A stretch of 64,000 nucleotides of DNA, taken from Psychroserpens luteolus (GTDB lineage Bacteria; Bacteroidota; Bacteroidia; Flavobacteriales; Flavobacteriaceae). The stretch is taken from assembly GCF_021032705.1 (NCBI RefSeq), contig NZ_JAHVXI010000002.1, positions 372,001 to 436,000 on the forward strand, written 5' to 3'. A program made the position numbers and the translations under genes. The notes under the pieces were generated by a model that was not told the DNA's origin, made no database searches, and saw only the letters and a list, made by a program, of their open reading frames with translations. The stretch's first letter is position 1. Every line of letters starts with the position of its first letter. Positions 52,707 to 62,078 of this stretch are shown piece by piece.

Positions 52707-54425
52707 TTAATTACCATCCAAAGCTTGCAATGAATCTAATTTTCTTTTGAGACGTTCAATTTCAGCTTTATTCTTATCAATTCCCTCATTATGAGCACTG
52801 GTGTCAATGGCTTTAAATTTTTCTTGTATTTGCTCTTGTAGAATATCAACATCTGTTTTGTCTTCTTGAAAATAATAGCCAATACCTTCACTAGAGCGCC
52901 ACGCCTCACCTAATTGTTCGTAAATAGTTTTGTCCCATGTGCTTGGGTGTTTGACATCAATCCAAATCACATCACGATACTCACTGTCTACAAGTGCTAA
53001 ATCTGGTGTTGCCGAACCATCAAATTGCCCTTCTTTATTGATTGCAGAGACGGTTCCTAAAAAGAACAATCGTTTACGACCTGCAATATCTTTAATATAA
53101 GGTCTAAACTCTACAGGCTTATTGGCATCCCAATCAAATTCTTTTCGAGATTCTATCATTTTTAAAGGCATAGCAGATACACCTGCATACCCTTGTTTTT
53201 TTGCAGCATGATCGTAGTAATACAACTTATCTGTGCCATCGGCAGGAACAAACACGCTGTAACTTAAACTTGTACGCTCTAGGCCAACAGGTTCTAATCC
53301 AAACCAATGATATAATCCACTATACGCATCACTTTCAGAGTCTGCAAAATCAAAATCGGTAACAAAAGGTTGTTGATTTTGGTCTTCTGGCATTACCGGA
53401 ATTTTCACCGCTGTTTCCATATTCCACGGCAAGGGATCACTAAATCCACCCAGAAATTTCAATGATTCTGCTTGCAATCGTGATACTTTTTCGGCAAGCG
53501 TATTTTGTTTGGTGAGATAAGGATAGTTCTTCATCTCCTCTGGAGCGATAAATGTACCCTTTCCAATAGCGATGCGTTCTAAGTAGTCATTAAAATCATG
53601 CTCTCCATTTTCTATAACCATCACACCTCCAAATGTTGGGTAAGGAAAGAAAAAGCCTTTCCATTTGATCAAACTTACGACTTGAACCCATTCTCCTGAA
53701 TCGTTCTTAATATAAAATGTATCACTAGGTTCGTAATTAAACAACATCCATGGATTGAAACGTTGCACTACAGCGTTATAGGTGTTTCGGCTGAATTTTA
53801 AGGATTCTCCAATGGAAAATGTTACTGGAATTCGGTTTTCGGCAGAAAAACGCGGAAAAGGCGTCGTACTAGACACTGCAAATACTTCTTCGGTATTATC
53901 GCTAATACGCTGCATGATATATTTTTCAGAAGGCTGAATAGCCATTGTCCATTTATTTTCATTGTCAACACGCACCAAATGTGGTAAGGATACATCTTTG
54001 GTCTCGCCTACACTTTCGTTGGCCATCGAAAAGATATTACGAAGCGGCTGAATGCGCTCATTTTGAGTTAATGGCAATTCGTTGATTTCTACTTTATTTA
54101 AATCGTTGAACACATTATAGGTCTTCATGTAATCGTATAACTCAATATTCTTGTACCAACCTAAAAAAGACAGGAGACCAAAGAACACTAAAAGAACTCC
54201 TAAAATTCCAAGGCGTTTTCCTGTGCTTGCGGTTTTTCGAAATTTTCTTAAACCAAAATATAGCACCACCAAACTCAATATGATGATAAATATGAATTTT
54301 CTAAAAAACAATAATGCCGGTTGATAGTCATCACGAAGCACAAACAATGCAATGAGCAAGATAATACCAACTATAATTGTTATAGTTTTTTGCTTCTTTC
54401 CTTTATTCCAGTAAGATTTAATCAT
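52707..54425 (-). CDS. Membrane-anchored large protein of unknown function, last gene of AAA+ cluster
   Basis: About 572 residues from ATG 54425 (MIKSYWNKGKKQKTITIIVG); an upstream ATG at 54461 would add 12. Three hydrophobic helices lie in the first 105 residues, then a large soluble domain of about 440 residues with blocks such as GVMVIENGEHDFNDYLERIAIGKGTFI and FVTDFDFADSESDAYSGLYHWFGLEP, ending in a coiled coil (KNKAEIERLKRKLDSLQ). The soluble part is probably extracytoplasmic. Not recognised. It is 41 bases behind the neighbouring cluster gene. Confidence 0.72.
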   Translation of the reverse strand: MIKSYWNKGKKQKTITIIVGIILLIALFVLRDDYQPALLFFRKFIFIIILSLVVLYFGLRKFRKTASTGKRLGILGVLLVFFGLLSFLGWYKNIELYDYMKTYNVFNDLNKVEINELPLTQNERIQPLRNIFSMANESVGETKDVSLPHLVRVDNENKWTMAIQPSEKYIMQRISDNTEEVFAVSSTTPFPRFSAENRIPVTFSIGESLKFSRNTYNAVVQRFNPWMLFNYEPSDTFYIKNDSGEWVQVVSLIKWKGFFFPYPTFGGVMVIENGEHDFNDYLERIAIGKGTFIAPEEMKNYPYLTKQNTLAEKVSRLQAESLKFLGGFSDPLPWNMETAVKIPVMPEDQNQQPFVTDFDFADSESDAYSGLYHWFGLEPVGLERTSLSYSVFVPADGTDKLYYYDHAAKKQGYAGVSAMPLKMIESRKEFDWDANKPVEFRPYIKDIAGRKRLFFLGTVSAINKEGQFDGSATPDLALVDSEYRDVIWIDVKHPSTWDKTIYEQLGEAWRSSEGIGYYFQEDKTDVDILQEQIQEKFKAIDTSAHNEGIDKNKAEIERLKRKLDSLQALDGN

Positions 54426-54502
54426 TTGATAAGTTTTGACATTCTGCTTTGTGAGCAGCATTATTTATAATTCGTAAGGACTCTATATCAATTTTGGAGT
54501 AA

Positions 54503-55045
54503 CTACATTAGTCCCTTATCTTTCAATCGGTCGCGAGCCGACTTCTCATTTACTTTAGGTTCAGGTTCCGTTTGTATATCCTCACTTGTATCTTCGACTA
54601 CTTTAGTATCTCTAGTTTTTAGATCGTCAATAAATTCCTTTCCTTTTTCAACTACATTTTCAAATTTATCTTCTAGAGATTCGCTTTGCTCTTCAATGAC
54701 TTTGCTTGACTTAATAACGATATTAGCCAAATATGTTCCTAATAAAGAGCCTGCTGCGAAAGACGCAAATGCCGACACACCATAATAACTTGCAAAGACT
54801 GAAATAGGTGTTAAAAACTCGAGAATTAGTGCGGCAATCAAGACAATAGACACAATAAAAATTAATCGTGGAATGAATGCTTGCTTATAAACAAACCCTT
54901 TTGGATTATCGGCACTCATTTGTAGTTCTTTACTGTTGACTATTTTATTAATAAAGCGATATGCACCATTACCATTAGACTCTCGCCAATAGATAAAAAT
55001 TCCGAATAGAACGGCTACGATAAATATGATAATATCAGTTCCCAT
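54503..55045 (-). CDS. Membrane protein with acidic/coiled C-terminus, AAA+ cluster
   Basis: 180 residues with an N-terminal helix (5-20), two central helices (about 57-77 and 84-110) and a charged C-terminal cytoplasmic or periplasmic tail of about 65 residues (EEQSESLEDKFENVVEKGKEFIDDL, then Glu/Pro-rich and SARDRLKDKG). Length and order in the cluster suggest a small membrane subunit. Not recognised. Confidence 0.72.
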   Translation of the reverse strand: MGTDIIIFIVAVLFGIFIYWRESNGNGAYRFINKIVNSKELQMSADNPKGFVYKQAFIPRLIFIVSIVLIAALILEFLTPISVFASYYGVSAFASFAAGSLLGTYLANIVIKSSKVIEEQSESLEDKFENVVEKGKEFIDDLKTRDTKVVEDTSEDIQTEPEPKVNEKSARDRLKDKGLM

Positions 55046-55089
55046 AGTTGTGGTTTTAGTTGATGCTTTATAAAGTTAGTCTAAATTTC

Positions 55090-56325
55090 TTAAATATTGT
55101 TACTAATCGTTTCAATAACCCAGTCCTGTAATGAGTCGTCCCAAGTATCATACTGCTTGTAAAACTCTTGTTTATCGTACCAATACATAAAGAGCACATC
55201 CTTTGGTGCTATATTAACCAATAGTTTCCAAATAAGATCTTGGTGTTTAGGATGCAAGCTTGAGTGTGGCTCATGCATCGCCTCAAACAAATCCTCATCA
55301 ACAATATCTGAAATTTTATACTCGTTACTTTTTTCGAGTTTCTCCAAGTAACGTTCTACACTCATCACTTTCTTTCTCGTTTTAATATCGACCTTATTTA
55401 AATAACTTTTAAAGAGCAATTGATTATTTAAAATCTCTTTAATTGGATGCTTGGTATCCTTTAAATATTGAGCAAATTCGAATTTTTTAATACGTTCGTA
55501 GCGCTTCGTATTAACAATGTCTTCCAAATCATAAGCAATGATGATGTGATCTCTAAGTTTTTCCATCAATTGCGGTTGTTTGATATGAAAAATAATCACT
55601 TCATGTACAGTATCTTTAATAGCTTCTTTGTACCATTTCTTATTTTCAAAAACAACAATTGGAGAAATAAAATCTCTTAATACATATACACCACCAAAAG
55701 ATTTAGTGTAAAACGAATCTGTTTGAAATTTGATATCCTCCAAATTGAGATCACGTTCTCTTAAATCGCCATATTTATTAGCCGATTCAAGAAGCTGATT
55801 GTGAATGTCCTCATCGATAAAGTTATTACCATGTTTAAATTTTTCGATGAGTTGTAATTGCTCTTCTCTTACATCATCAAGATTGTCAATCAAATGAAAT
55901 CGGATGGTAACAATTTCGTACCTCAATACATCTAATGGTTCATAAAATGCATCAATATTTTGATCAAAGTCTATACAAATTGCCGAGTCTCGTGTAATGT
56001 CATTAATCTTATCACCATGCGTTTTAAACACTTGCACCATCATGTCTCTGTCGAAGGTATGGTATGGTAAATAGACCGGTTTTTTATTTTGCAAAGGGGA
56101 AATAATAATACCATGCGGATTAGACTCGCCATTGCACAAGTAATTCTCATCATTCTTTTCTTCAGCTACTTCAGGGCTCCAACCAATACCATCCACATGA
56201 AAATGGGTAAGTGTAGTTTCGGTAAAGCCTAGTTTAAGTAAGCATTTATTATAACGTTCTACCAGCTTTCCAGATATTGGAATGAGTTCACTTCGATATA
56301 GATTTGCTGCTTTTAGCTTGTTCAT
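55090..56325 (-). CDS. DUF6638-like protein, AAA+ cluster
   Basis: A 411-residue soluble protein without signal or membrane segment. Distinctive segments: FHVDGIGWSPEVAEEK, NPHGIIISPLQNKKPVYLPYHTFDR, and a helical C-terminal half ending VLFMYWYDKQEFYKQYDTWDD. I associate it with the Bacteroidota family DUF6638 from memory, with moderate certainty. It starts 5 bases after the AAA+ ATPase gene, so the two are translationally coupled and likely form a complex. Confidence 0.7.
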   Translation of the reverse strand: MNKLKAANLYRSELIPISGKLVERYNKCLLKLGFTETTLTHFHVDGIGWSPEVAEEKNDENYLCNGESNPHGIIISPLQNKKPVYLPYHTFDRDMMVQVFKTHGDKINDITRDSAICIDFDQNIDAFYEPLDVLRYEIVTIRFHLIDNLDDVREEQLQLIEKFKHGNNFIDEDIHNQLLESANKYGDLRERDLNLEDIKFQTDSFYTKSFGGVYVLRDFISPIVVFENKKWYKEAIKDTVHEVIIFHIKQPQLMEKLRDHIIIAYDLEDIVNTKRYERIKKFEFAQYLKDTKHPIKEILNNQLLFKSYLNKVDIKTRKKVMSVERYLEKLEKSNEYKISDIVDEDLFEAMHEPHSSLHPKHQDLIWKLLVNIAPKDVLFMYWYDKQEFYKQYDTWDDSLQDWVIETISNNI

Positions 56326-56330
56326 GACAC

Positions 56331-58289
56331 TTATATTTTCCCAAACTGTTCTCTAGCTTCCGTTTCAATATTCAACTGGTTAATTCTCGCATCTACTTTT
56401 CGCTTAAAGTCGGTATCAGCAATAGTTGCCACATTATCTAAGTATCGCACCACTTCCTGACGACGAATTTCAGAGAAATCTAAACCTTTCATATTTGCTC
56501 GCATTAACTCCTGAAGCATGTTAAATTTTGTTTCATAGTCTTTTTGAAAGTAGATCTCTGGATTCTCAAACCAGTCTTTTTCCAAGTCGAAGTCGGTTAA
56601 ACGCAATGACACCGCACTTTGTATATTACGCACATCACGAGATGAGAAAAATGGAAATAGTTTCTGAATTTCTTTATACAGATTAGCATAGAACAAATGT
56701 TCTGTAGATTTAAATTGCTTCTCTACTTTATCGTAGGCCTCTAATACGCGTTCTTCAGTAGGTTTGTCGGATACTTTTAAGATTTCTCCCATATTTTTTG
56801 CTAAACCTTGATCTTGAAGATATTCATAATCATTAGGTCCTTGCATATTCACAAAATCTGGCATGGTTGTATCTAATTTTCGCCACCACAAATGATCTTG
56901 ATCTAAAAAGTCATGTTCGGTACGTGCACCATCAATTTTAAAACGACCTTGTACACGAGAAATAACAGCCTTATCTAACATTTCTGGTAAGTTGGTAAAC
57001 AAGCCAATTGAGCTATTTCCGTAGTTTACCGCATAAGCGCCTTCCGTATATCTTAAAAACACACCAATCACCTCTTTTACACCAGCAGAAACTCCTTGAG
57101 CCGTACGTTCTTGTAAATTATTCTCGGCATCATCAATTGGTGCAAATATCAATTTAGAAGGATCTTGTAATGGTTTCATCCATTCTACCATTTTCTCAGC
57201 TGATCCACCTTGGAAGGTTGAAATGAGTGTGTCTGGCATTGGGTGAAATAAAAACGGGATATCTAAATTATCACAATGTTCTTTTAGTCGTGTTGCAATA
57301 GCTGCAATCAACATACTTTTCCCTGTCCCCGGAATTCCATAACCCATAAATACTGGCATAAAACCACCCAATTCTTGAAACGGATTTTTCTTAGCATCAA
57401 AATCGTAGCTCAGCATGCGCTCTGTTAAACGACGTGCGAAATGTTTTGCATCTCTATTACCTACAATTTGTTCAAATTGAATTTTATTAAATTCGACACT
57501 TTTTGCCGCACCTTGAAATACATTATCCCAACCTGATACTGCAAAATCTGACTTCTCTAGCTTATAAGTTCTATCCGTAACTGTTTCGGTATACTCCAAG
57601 CTGCTTTTACGCATTTGAATCTCTGCAATTAAAGCTTCAAAATAAACCACTGTAAAATCGATGACATCCTTATCCGATTTGATGATTTCTGGATGTCCTA
57701 AATATTTATCATAGTAAAATAAAGCACATGATATTCCTTTTAATGGTGACATAATGGACACTTCCGGAATCCCTGCAAATTTATTTTTCATCACACTAAG
57801 GTCGTCCGATGCAACCGTTTTTAAATCATGTAAAATCTTATACGCAGTGGCAAACAACATAAACGCTGTACCAGTCTGCATTTTACTTTCATACTCACGT
57901 CGACCAGCATTATCCAAAGCCGATTTGTTCTCTGCTAAGCTTGACAATCCGGAAGCGTCATAATAACTATCTTTGATCCAAATCCCTAATGTTATTCCTT
58001 CTTGAACAGCATACAGTGTTTGATTAAGATGCAGTGGAATAGCAATCGACTCAGGTAACAGTCTTTTTTTAAGTTCTAATATGGTTTTGGATACTGATGT
58101 TATTTCGGCTCCACCATTTCCTTTAGCTCGAGACAAATACAATAATATAGACTCATCTTTAGCGTCTTTATCTTTATTTTTTGCACGTTGCCCTTGTTCC
58201 CACTGAATACTTTTAATGTAGGACGTTGCTTCGTCACGAAGCATATCGAGTTCATTTTGTTTTATAGGAAATGTTGAATTGTGTTCCAT
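56331..58289 (-). CDS. AAA+ ATPase with degenerate Walker B, core of unknown-function cluster
   Basis: 652 residues. A helical N-terminal half (1-260) precedes one AAA+ module: Walker A GIPGTGKS (318-325), Walker B LIFAPIDDAEN (380-390) in which the usual DE is DD, sensor-1 FTNLP (431-435), and arginine-finger candidates in ISRVQGRFKI (Arg445, Arg449). The region after 500 is helical. It resembles AAA+ remodelling ATPases but no specific subfamily. Neighbours on both sides are 20 and 5 bases away, all on the minus strand, so it is the centre of an operon that also encodes a coiled-coil protein and membrane proteins. Confidence 0.82.
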   Translation of the reverse strand: MEHNSTFPIKQNELDMLRDEATSYIKSIQWEQGQRAKNKDKDAKDESILLYLSRAKGNGGAEITSVSKTILELKKRLLPESIAIPLHLNQTLYAVQEGITLGIWIKDSYYDASGLSSLAENKSALDNAGRREYESKMQTGTAFMLFATAYKILHDLKTVASDDLSVMKNKFAGIPEVSIMSPLKGISCALFYYDKYLGHPEIIKSDKDVIDFTVVYFEALIAEIQMRKSSLEYTETVTDRTYKLEKSDFAVSGWDNVFQGAAKSVEFNKIQFEQIVGNRDAKHFARRLTERMLSYDFDAKKNPFQELGGFMPVFMGYGIPGTGKSMLIAAIATRLKEHCDNLDIPFLFHPMPDTLISTFQGGSAEKMVEWMKPLQDPSKLIFAPIDDAENNLQERTAQGVSAGVKEVIGVFLRYTEGAYAVNYGNSSIGLFTNLPEMLDKAVISRVQGRFKIDGARTEHDFLDQDHLWWRKLDTTMPDFVNMQGPNDYEYLQDQGLAKNMGEILKVSDKPTEERVLEAYDKVEKQFKSTEHLFYANLYKEIQKLFPFFSSRDVRNIQSAVSLRLTDFDLEKDWFENPEIYFQKDYETKFNMLQELMRANMKGLDFSEIRRQEVVRYLDNVATIADTDFKRKVDARINQLNIETEAREQFGKI

Positions 58290-58309
58290 ATGATAGGTTA
58301 AATTTTATT

Positions 58310-59347
58310 TTATTTTAAATCTGCTATCTGAATAGGCGCTTTTGCCAACTTATTCATAATCTCAGGTGTCTTGTTATATAATAATTGTATGATTCGGTGT
58401 GGTGCAAACACATAGCGTTGTCTAAACACTGCATCCCAATTTTGAAAGGTTTGTTTGCTAAAGAAACTTCCTTCTTTAAATTCGCTCTTTGAACTAACTT
58501 CGTCAATTTTAAATGAGATGGCATACGATTCTAAAGGAATGGTTTTTTTCGCTATTCCATCGAGAATGGCATGCGTAATTTCATTCTCGTCTTTTGCGAA
58601 AACGTTATGTATTGGTCCGAGATCAACACGCTTCACTAGCTTAGGCAATACTTTTGGTAAACGTTTATCAATAGCATAAGCCATCATATCCATAGCCAAT
58701 TCGCGATCTGCTACTGTTTTTAAAGCATAGTAAATATCGTCTCTGTCTTTATGAGGATTACTACCATCGTAATCAAAATACATATAGCAAATAAAGGGTC
58801 TGTTATGTGATACTTCATAAAAGCTCCAGCTTACTAAATATTGTCCAGGTGAACCTTGAGGCGCTTCTATAATCTTGCCTTGTACAAAACGGTTAAAGAT
58901 GTACTCTTTTTTAGCAGAAGTGTAATACACTATAGAAGAGGCTTGAAATAACTTTCGTTGCGCTATTGGTTCTTTTTTTCTCAATAGCGTGTCTAGAAAT
59001 TCTTCTTTTAAAACATCTATATTGGTAAGCTTGCCCAAATAATCTTCGCGCAAACCAAGATCATTAAATAAATAGCGAAACTCTAAATAGTTTGGAAAAC
59101 CAGAATCTGTTAAATCTACCTTCATGTTTTCCTCATCGTCATACATATATTTCACACGCATGGCTTCGATTGAATATAATAGTAAATCACAATACTGCTT
59201 AAACAAGAGTACTTCTTGCTTTGTAAGTATCTGCTTTTGTTGTACCGCAACGATTAGCTCTTTAAGTGTAAAGTCTATCATCTTATGATAGAAGACATAC
59301 TGCTCTTTAGAGTCTAATATTGCTGAATCTAATGGAGTTACAATCAT
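58310..59347 (-). CDS. Unknown soluble protein, AAA+ cluster
   Basis: A 345-residue protein with no signal peptide or membrane helix. Segments: SPGQYLVSWSFYEVSHNRPFICYMYFDYDG (beta-rich centre) and LPKVLPKLVKRVDLGPIHNVFAKDENEI. It is 20 bases upstream of the AAA+ gene and belongs to the same operon. Not recognised; likely an adaptor or structural partner by position. Confidence 0.72.
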   Translation of the reverse strand: MIVTPLDSAILDSKEQYVFYHKMIDFTLKELIVAVQQKQILTKQEVLLFKQYCDLLLYSIEAMRVKYMYDDEENMKVDLTDSGFPNYLEFRYLFNDLGLREDYLGKLTNIDVLKEEFLDTLLRKKEPIAQRKLFQASSIVYYTSAKKEYIFNRFVQGKIIEAPQGSPGQYLVSWSFYEVSHNRPFICYMYFDYDGSNPHKDRDDIYYALKTVADRELAMDMMAYAIDKRLPKVLPKLVKRVDLGPIHNVFAKDENEITHAILDGIAKKTIPLESYAISFKIDEVSSKSEFKEGSFFSKQTFQNWDAVFRQRYVFAPHRIIQLLYNKTPEIMNKLAKAPIQIADLK

Positions 59348-59370
59348 ATTTTAGATATACATTCTATGAT

Positions 59371-59550
59371 TTATAAATTGAATTTCTCTTTACAAATGTG
59401 TGTTTCGGTTGTCACCTTTTCACCATTTTCATTGTAAGTAATTTCAGTTGCCAATTCACATTCTGAATGATCATTGGAAAAATAGATGAATGAGATGACA
59501 CCTGCACAAACAACTACTATTGCTAGAGAGGTTAAAACAAATTTTTTCAT
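59371..59550 (-). CDS. Small exported or membrane-anchored protein (59 aa) in the AAA+ cluster
   Basis: ATG 59550 opens a 59-residue frame ending at TAA 59371. A hydrophobic N-terminal segment (KKFVLTSLAIVVVCAGVISF) is followed by a short domain with two Cys (SECELATEITYNENG and THICKEKF), which could form a disulfide outside the cytoplasm. It lies between the coiled-coil gene and the 345-residue gene with 23 bases to the latter. Not recognised. Confidence 0.65.
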   Translation of the reverse strand: MKKFVLTSLAIVVVCAGVISFIYFSNDHSECELATEITYNENGEKVTTETHICKEKFNL

Positions 59551-59560
59551 AATTGTATTC

Positions 59561-59653
59561 GCGTTAAGGATAGAGCACCTGTTGGAGCTCCTCGTAGAGA
59601 GCGACTTGTGATAGCCTGACCCTCTGTAGCTTTTTAGCGAAAGAGGGTAACGC
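59561..59653. repeat. REP/MITE-like palindromic intergenic element
   Basis: A 93-base block bounded by GCGTTA (59561-59566) and TAACGC (59648-59653). Inside are a 7-bp stem ACCCTCT (59619-59625) with AGAGGGT (59642-59648) and the self-complementary GGAGCTCC. The block is visibly richer in G and C than the AT-rich surroundings. It has the look of a REP-like element or a small non-autonomous insertion. Confidence 0.5.
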
Positions 59654-59663
59654 CATCATTATT

Positions 59664-61004
59664 TTAAGACAACAAATCGTCGTCGTTAGATTCTGGTTTT
59701 GGTTCGCCTTCTGGTTCACCTCCATCTGCTGGTGCATTTGGGTCTGCCTTATAGTACTCATCGAAAATTTCTTTCATATCAATACCATAACGATCAGCAA
59801 AGTTTTTCTGGATTTCAGAATCTTTTGTTCTTATTTCTTTTAATGCTTCTGCATAACTGCCATACACACCTTGCATCACTTTTTCATGAACTGGAATATT
59901 ATCCATCATCTCTTGACGTGCTTTAGCACTTGCTGTATGCATTGCTGCTAAAGTTTCTCCAATATGCTCATCGGTCTTTACACCCAAATGCTCTAAAATC
60001 GCAGCAAACTCTTGATCTGTACGTGCTTTTAAGGCCACTACATAACCGTCATAATATTTTAAACGCTCATCGGTATCACTCTTAAGTTTTGCACGATGCG
60101 TTTGTAAGTTACTACGCAAAGAGGTTAATACTTTAATAGTTAAGTTATGCTTGTGTACAAAACTATCTTTAGACGCTGCTAAAGTTGTGTAAGCATTTTT
60201 AAGTCCTTCAAGTTCTTCTACTTTTTGTTCAAGCTGTGTTACTTTTTCAAGCGCTTCAGAGTACTCAGTAGATTGCTTATCTGCCACTTCTTCTAAAGCC
60301 TGACGTGCTTGCTTTAAAAGGGCGTATTGTTCTTCAAGCTGTGCTTCTACTTGTTTTTTCTTTTCTAAAGCTTTGGTATGATTATTACTAGCTTCAACAA
60401 TAGCAGTTTTTAAACTCTCTTCAACTTCTTTGATTTCAAGTTCTCTATCTTTTAAACGCTTAATGGCTGCCTGACTTTTAAATGACAATTCATTTAACAA
60501 CGTTTGCACATCTGCACTTTCTATACGTTGTTGGAATAATGCTTTTGCTTTATTATCTGAAGCATCACGTTCTTTTTGAGCTAATGCTAATTCATCTTCT
60601 GCTTTTTTAATCTTGCTTTTTCGTCCCCAAAGGTTATTCCACCAAGTATCAGGAGTATTTTTAGCGTCTTCTAATTCTACCTTAGCACGTTCTAAACGTT
60701 TGATAGCATCATCTATAATTTTTTGTTCTGCAGCGTTTAATGCCGAAAAACCTTCGAACATAATACCAACCTCATCTTGATAATCGGTAAGATCTTTAAT
60801 TGCATCTAATAATGTAGACCTATCTTTTTCGGCCATATCTACAACATTATCTAATGTCGCATTTAGGATCTTCTGACGACTTTCTGGATCATCCTCCTGT
60901 GCCAATTTAGACTTCATTTGGTCTATGGCCTTTCCCCAATTAACATCTACTTTCTCAGTTTTTTCGTTGGAATTCGTTTCTAATAAATCAAAATCATCAG
61001 ACAT
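59664..61004 (-). CDS. Coiled-coil protein, first gene of the AAA+ cluster
   Basis: 446 residues from ATG 61004 (MSDDFDLLETNSNEKTEKV); the frame is open to a TTG at 61031. Long coiled-coil regions occupy about 70-110, 120-150 and 190-290 (e.g. LEKKKQVEAQLEEQYALLKQ), rich in Glu, Lys, Ala and Gln. The C-terminus is acidic and Pro/Gly-rich (DPNAPADGGEPEGEPKPES). No signal peptide. It resembles TelA-like or PspA-like stress proteins in general shape only. It heads the minus-strand cluster. Confidence 0.75.
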   Translation of the reverse strand: MSDDFDLLETNSNEKTEKVDVNWGKAIDQMKSKLAQEDDPESRQKILNATLDNVVDMAEKDRSTLLDAIKDLTDYQDEVGIMFEGFSALNAAEQKIIDDAIKRLERAKVELEDAKNTPDTWWNNLWGRKSKIKKAEDELALAQKERDASDNKAKALFQQRIESADVQTLLNELSFKSQAAIKRLKDRELEIKEVEESLKTAIVEASNNHTKALEKKKQVEAQLEEQYALLKQARQALEEVADKQSTEYSEALEKVTQLEQKVEELEGLKNAYTTLAASKDSFVHKHNLTIKVLTSLRSNLQTHRAKLKSDTDERLKYYDGYVVALKARTDQEFAAILEHLGVKTDEHIGETLAAMHTASAKARQEMMDNIPVHEKVMQGVYGSYAEALKEIRTKDSEIQKNFADRYGIDMKEIFDEYYKADPNAPADGGEPEGEPKPESNDDDLLS

Positions 61005-61176
61005 ATTATGTTGTGTATTAAAGTTGAACAATATTTAGGACAAGCAATTTCGTTAAAAAATATGATTTTAAAAACTTAATCTGCCTAAAATATGAGTAGT
61101 AAAACATAATATTTTGTTACAAACTTTATTCGCATTCGATTTGTAATTATCTTTAAGTTTTCAAAAATGATATCCT

Positions 61177-61974
61177 ATGAAATATTTGAATCTTTTATTA
61201 ATTGTGACTTGTTTCTCTGTTTTTTCATGTAAAACAGACTCAAAAGAAGGTAATAATCAAACTTCAGAAGCCGATAACAGCGAACTTGTTGCTGAAAATT
61301 CTGATAAAGAAAAGGTATTAGACATACATCCTATTTCTCATGCCACCATGGTATTATCCTATGGAGATATTGATATTTATGTTGATCCTACAGGAGGAGC
61401 GAAAGCCTTTGCTTCATTCTCTAAGCCAGATTTTGTTATAATTACTGATATACATGGTGATCATCTCAATTTAGAAACATTAAAAGCCTTAGATTTATCT
61501 GATGCCACGATCATTGGTCCAAAAGCCGTTATAGGTAAATTACCTGAAGATTTAAAAGCTAAGGTGCACATGACTATAAATAATGGTGACTCGGCAACTT
61601 TAAATGGTTTTGATGTTGAGGCTATACCAATGTACAATTTAAGAGAGGAAGCTTTACAGTTCCACACTAAAGGAAGAGGTAATGGTTATGTGTTAACAAT
61701 TGGAAATGAACGTATATATATTTCGGGAGATACAGAGGATATTCCTGAAATGAGAGCTCTCGAAAATATTGATAAAGCCTTTGTATGTATGAACCTTCCT
61801 TGGACAATGACGGTTGATAAAGCTGCAGAAGCCGTATTAGAATTCAAGCCAAAAGCCGTTTATCCTTATCATTATCGTGGAAAAGATGGTATGAGCGATG
61901 TCTCAAAATTTAAGACTTTAATCAATCAAGGCGATGAGGATATTGACGTTGTGCAATTGGATTGGTATAATTAA
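61177..61974 (+). CDS. Lipoprotein MBL-fold metal-dependent hydrolase (UlaG-like)
   Basis: 265 residues. Lipoprotein signal MKYLNLLLIVTCFSVFSC with Cys18, then a Ser/Glu/Asp/Asn-rich linker (to about 48). The MBL fold starts at HPISHATMVLSYGDIDIYVDPTGG; TDIHGDHLN is the metal motif (D-x-H-x-D-H form), ISGDTEDI and YPYHYRG supply further ligands. It belongs with UlaG/RomA-like cytoplasmic hydrolases by sequence but carries a lipid anchor, so it acts in the periplasm or outer membrane. Substrate unknown. Confidence 0.85.
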   Translation: MKYLNLLLIVTCFSVFSCKTDSKEGNNQTSEADNSELVAENSDKEKVLDIHPISHATMVLSYGDIDIYVDPTGGAKAFASFSKPDFVIITDIHGDHLNLETLKALDLSDATIIGPKAVIGKLPEDLKAKVHMTINNGDSATLNGFDVEAIPMYNLREEALQFHTKGRGNGYVLTIGNERIYISGDTEDIPEMRALENIDKAFVCMNLPWTMTVDKAAEAVLEFKPKAVYPYHYRGKDGMSDVSKFKTLINQGDEDIDVVQLDWYN

Positions 61975-62022
61975 CACACATCAATTTTATCGATTAAGTG
62001 TAACTTTTTATAGATAAATAAC

Positions 62023-62050
62023 TTGTTTTTTAAATATTATTGTATATTTG
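62023..62050 (+). promoter_or_regulatory. Promoter TTG-N17-TATATTTG
   Basis: TTG at 62023-62025, a 17-base spacer and TATATTTG at 62043-62050, 28 bases before ATG 62079. Confidence 0.5.
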
Positions 62051-62078
62051 AACACCAAATCAAGACAAACTTAGTTTA

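Noticed and set aside
59564-59761. 65-codon minus-strand frame at the 3' end of the coiled-coil gene
   Set aside because: It runs out of frame through the coding region and then the palindromic element; no independent start or composition support.
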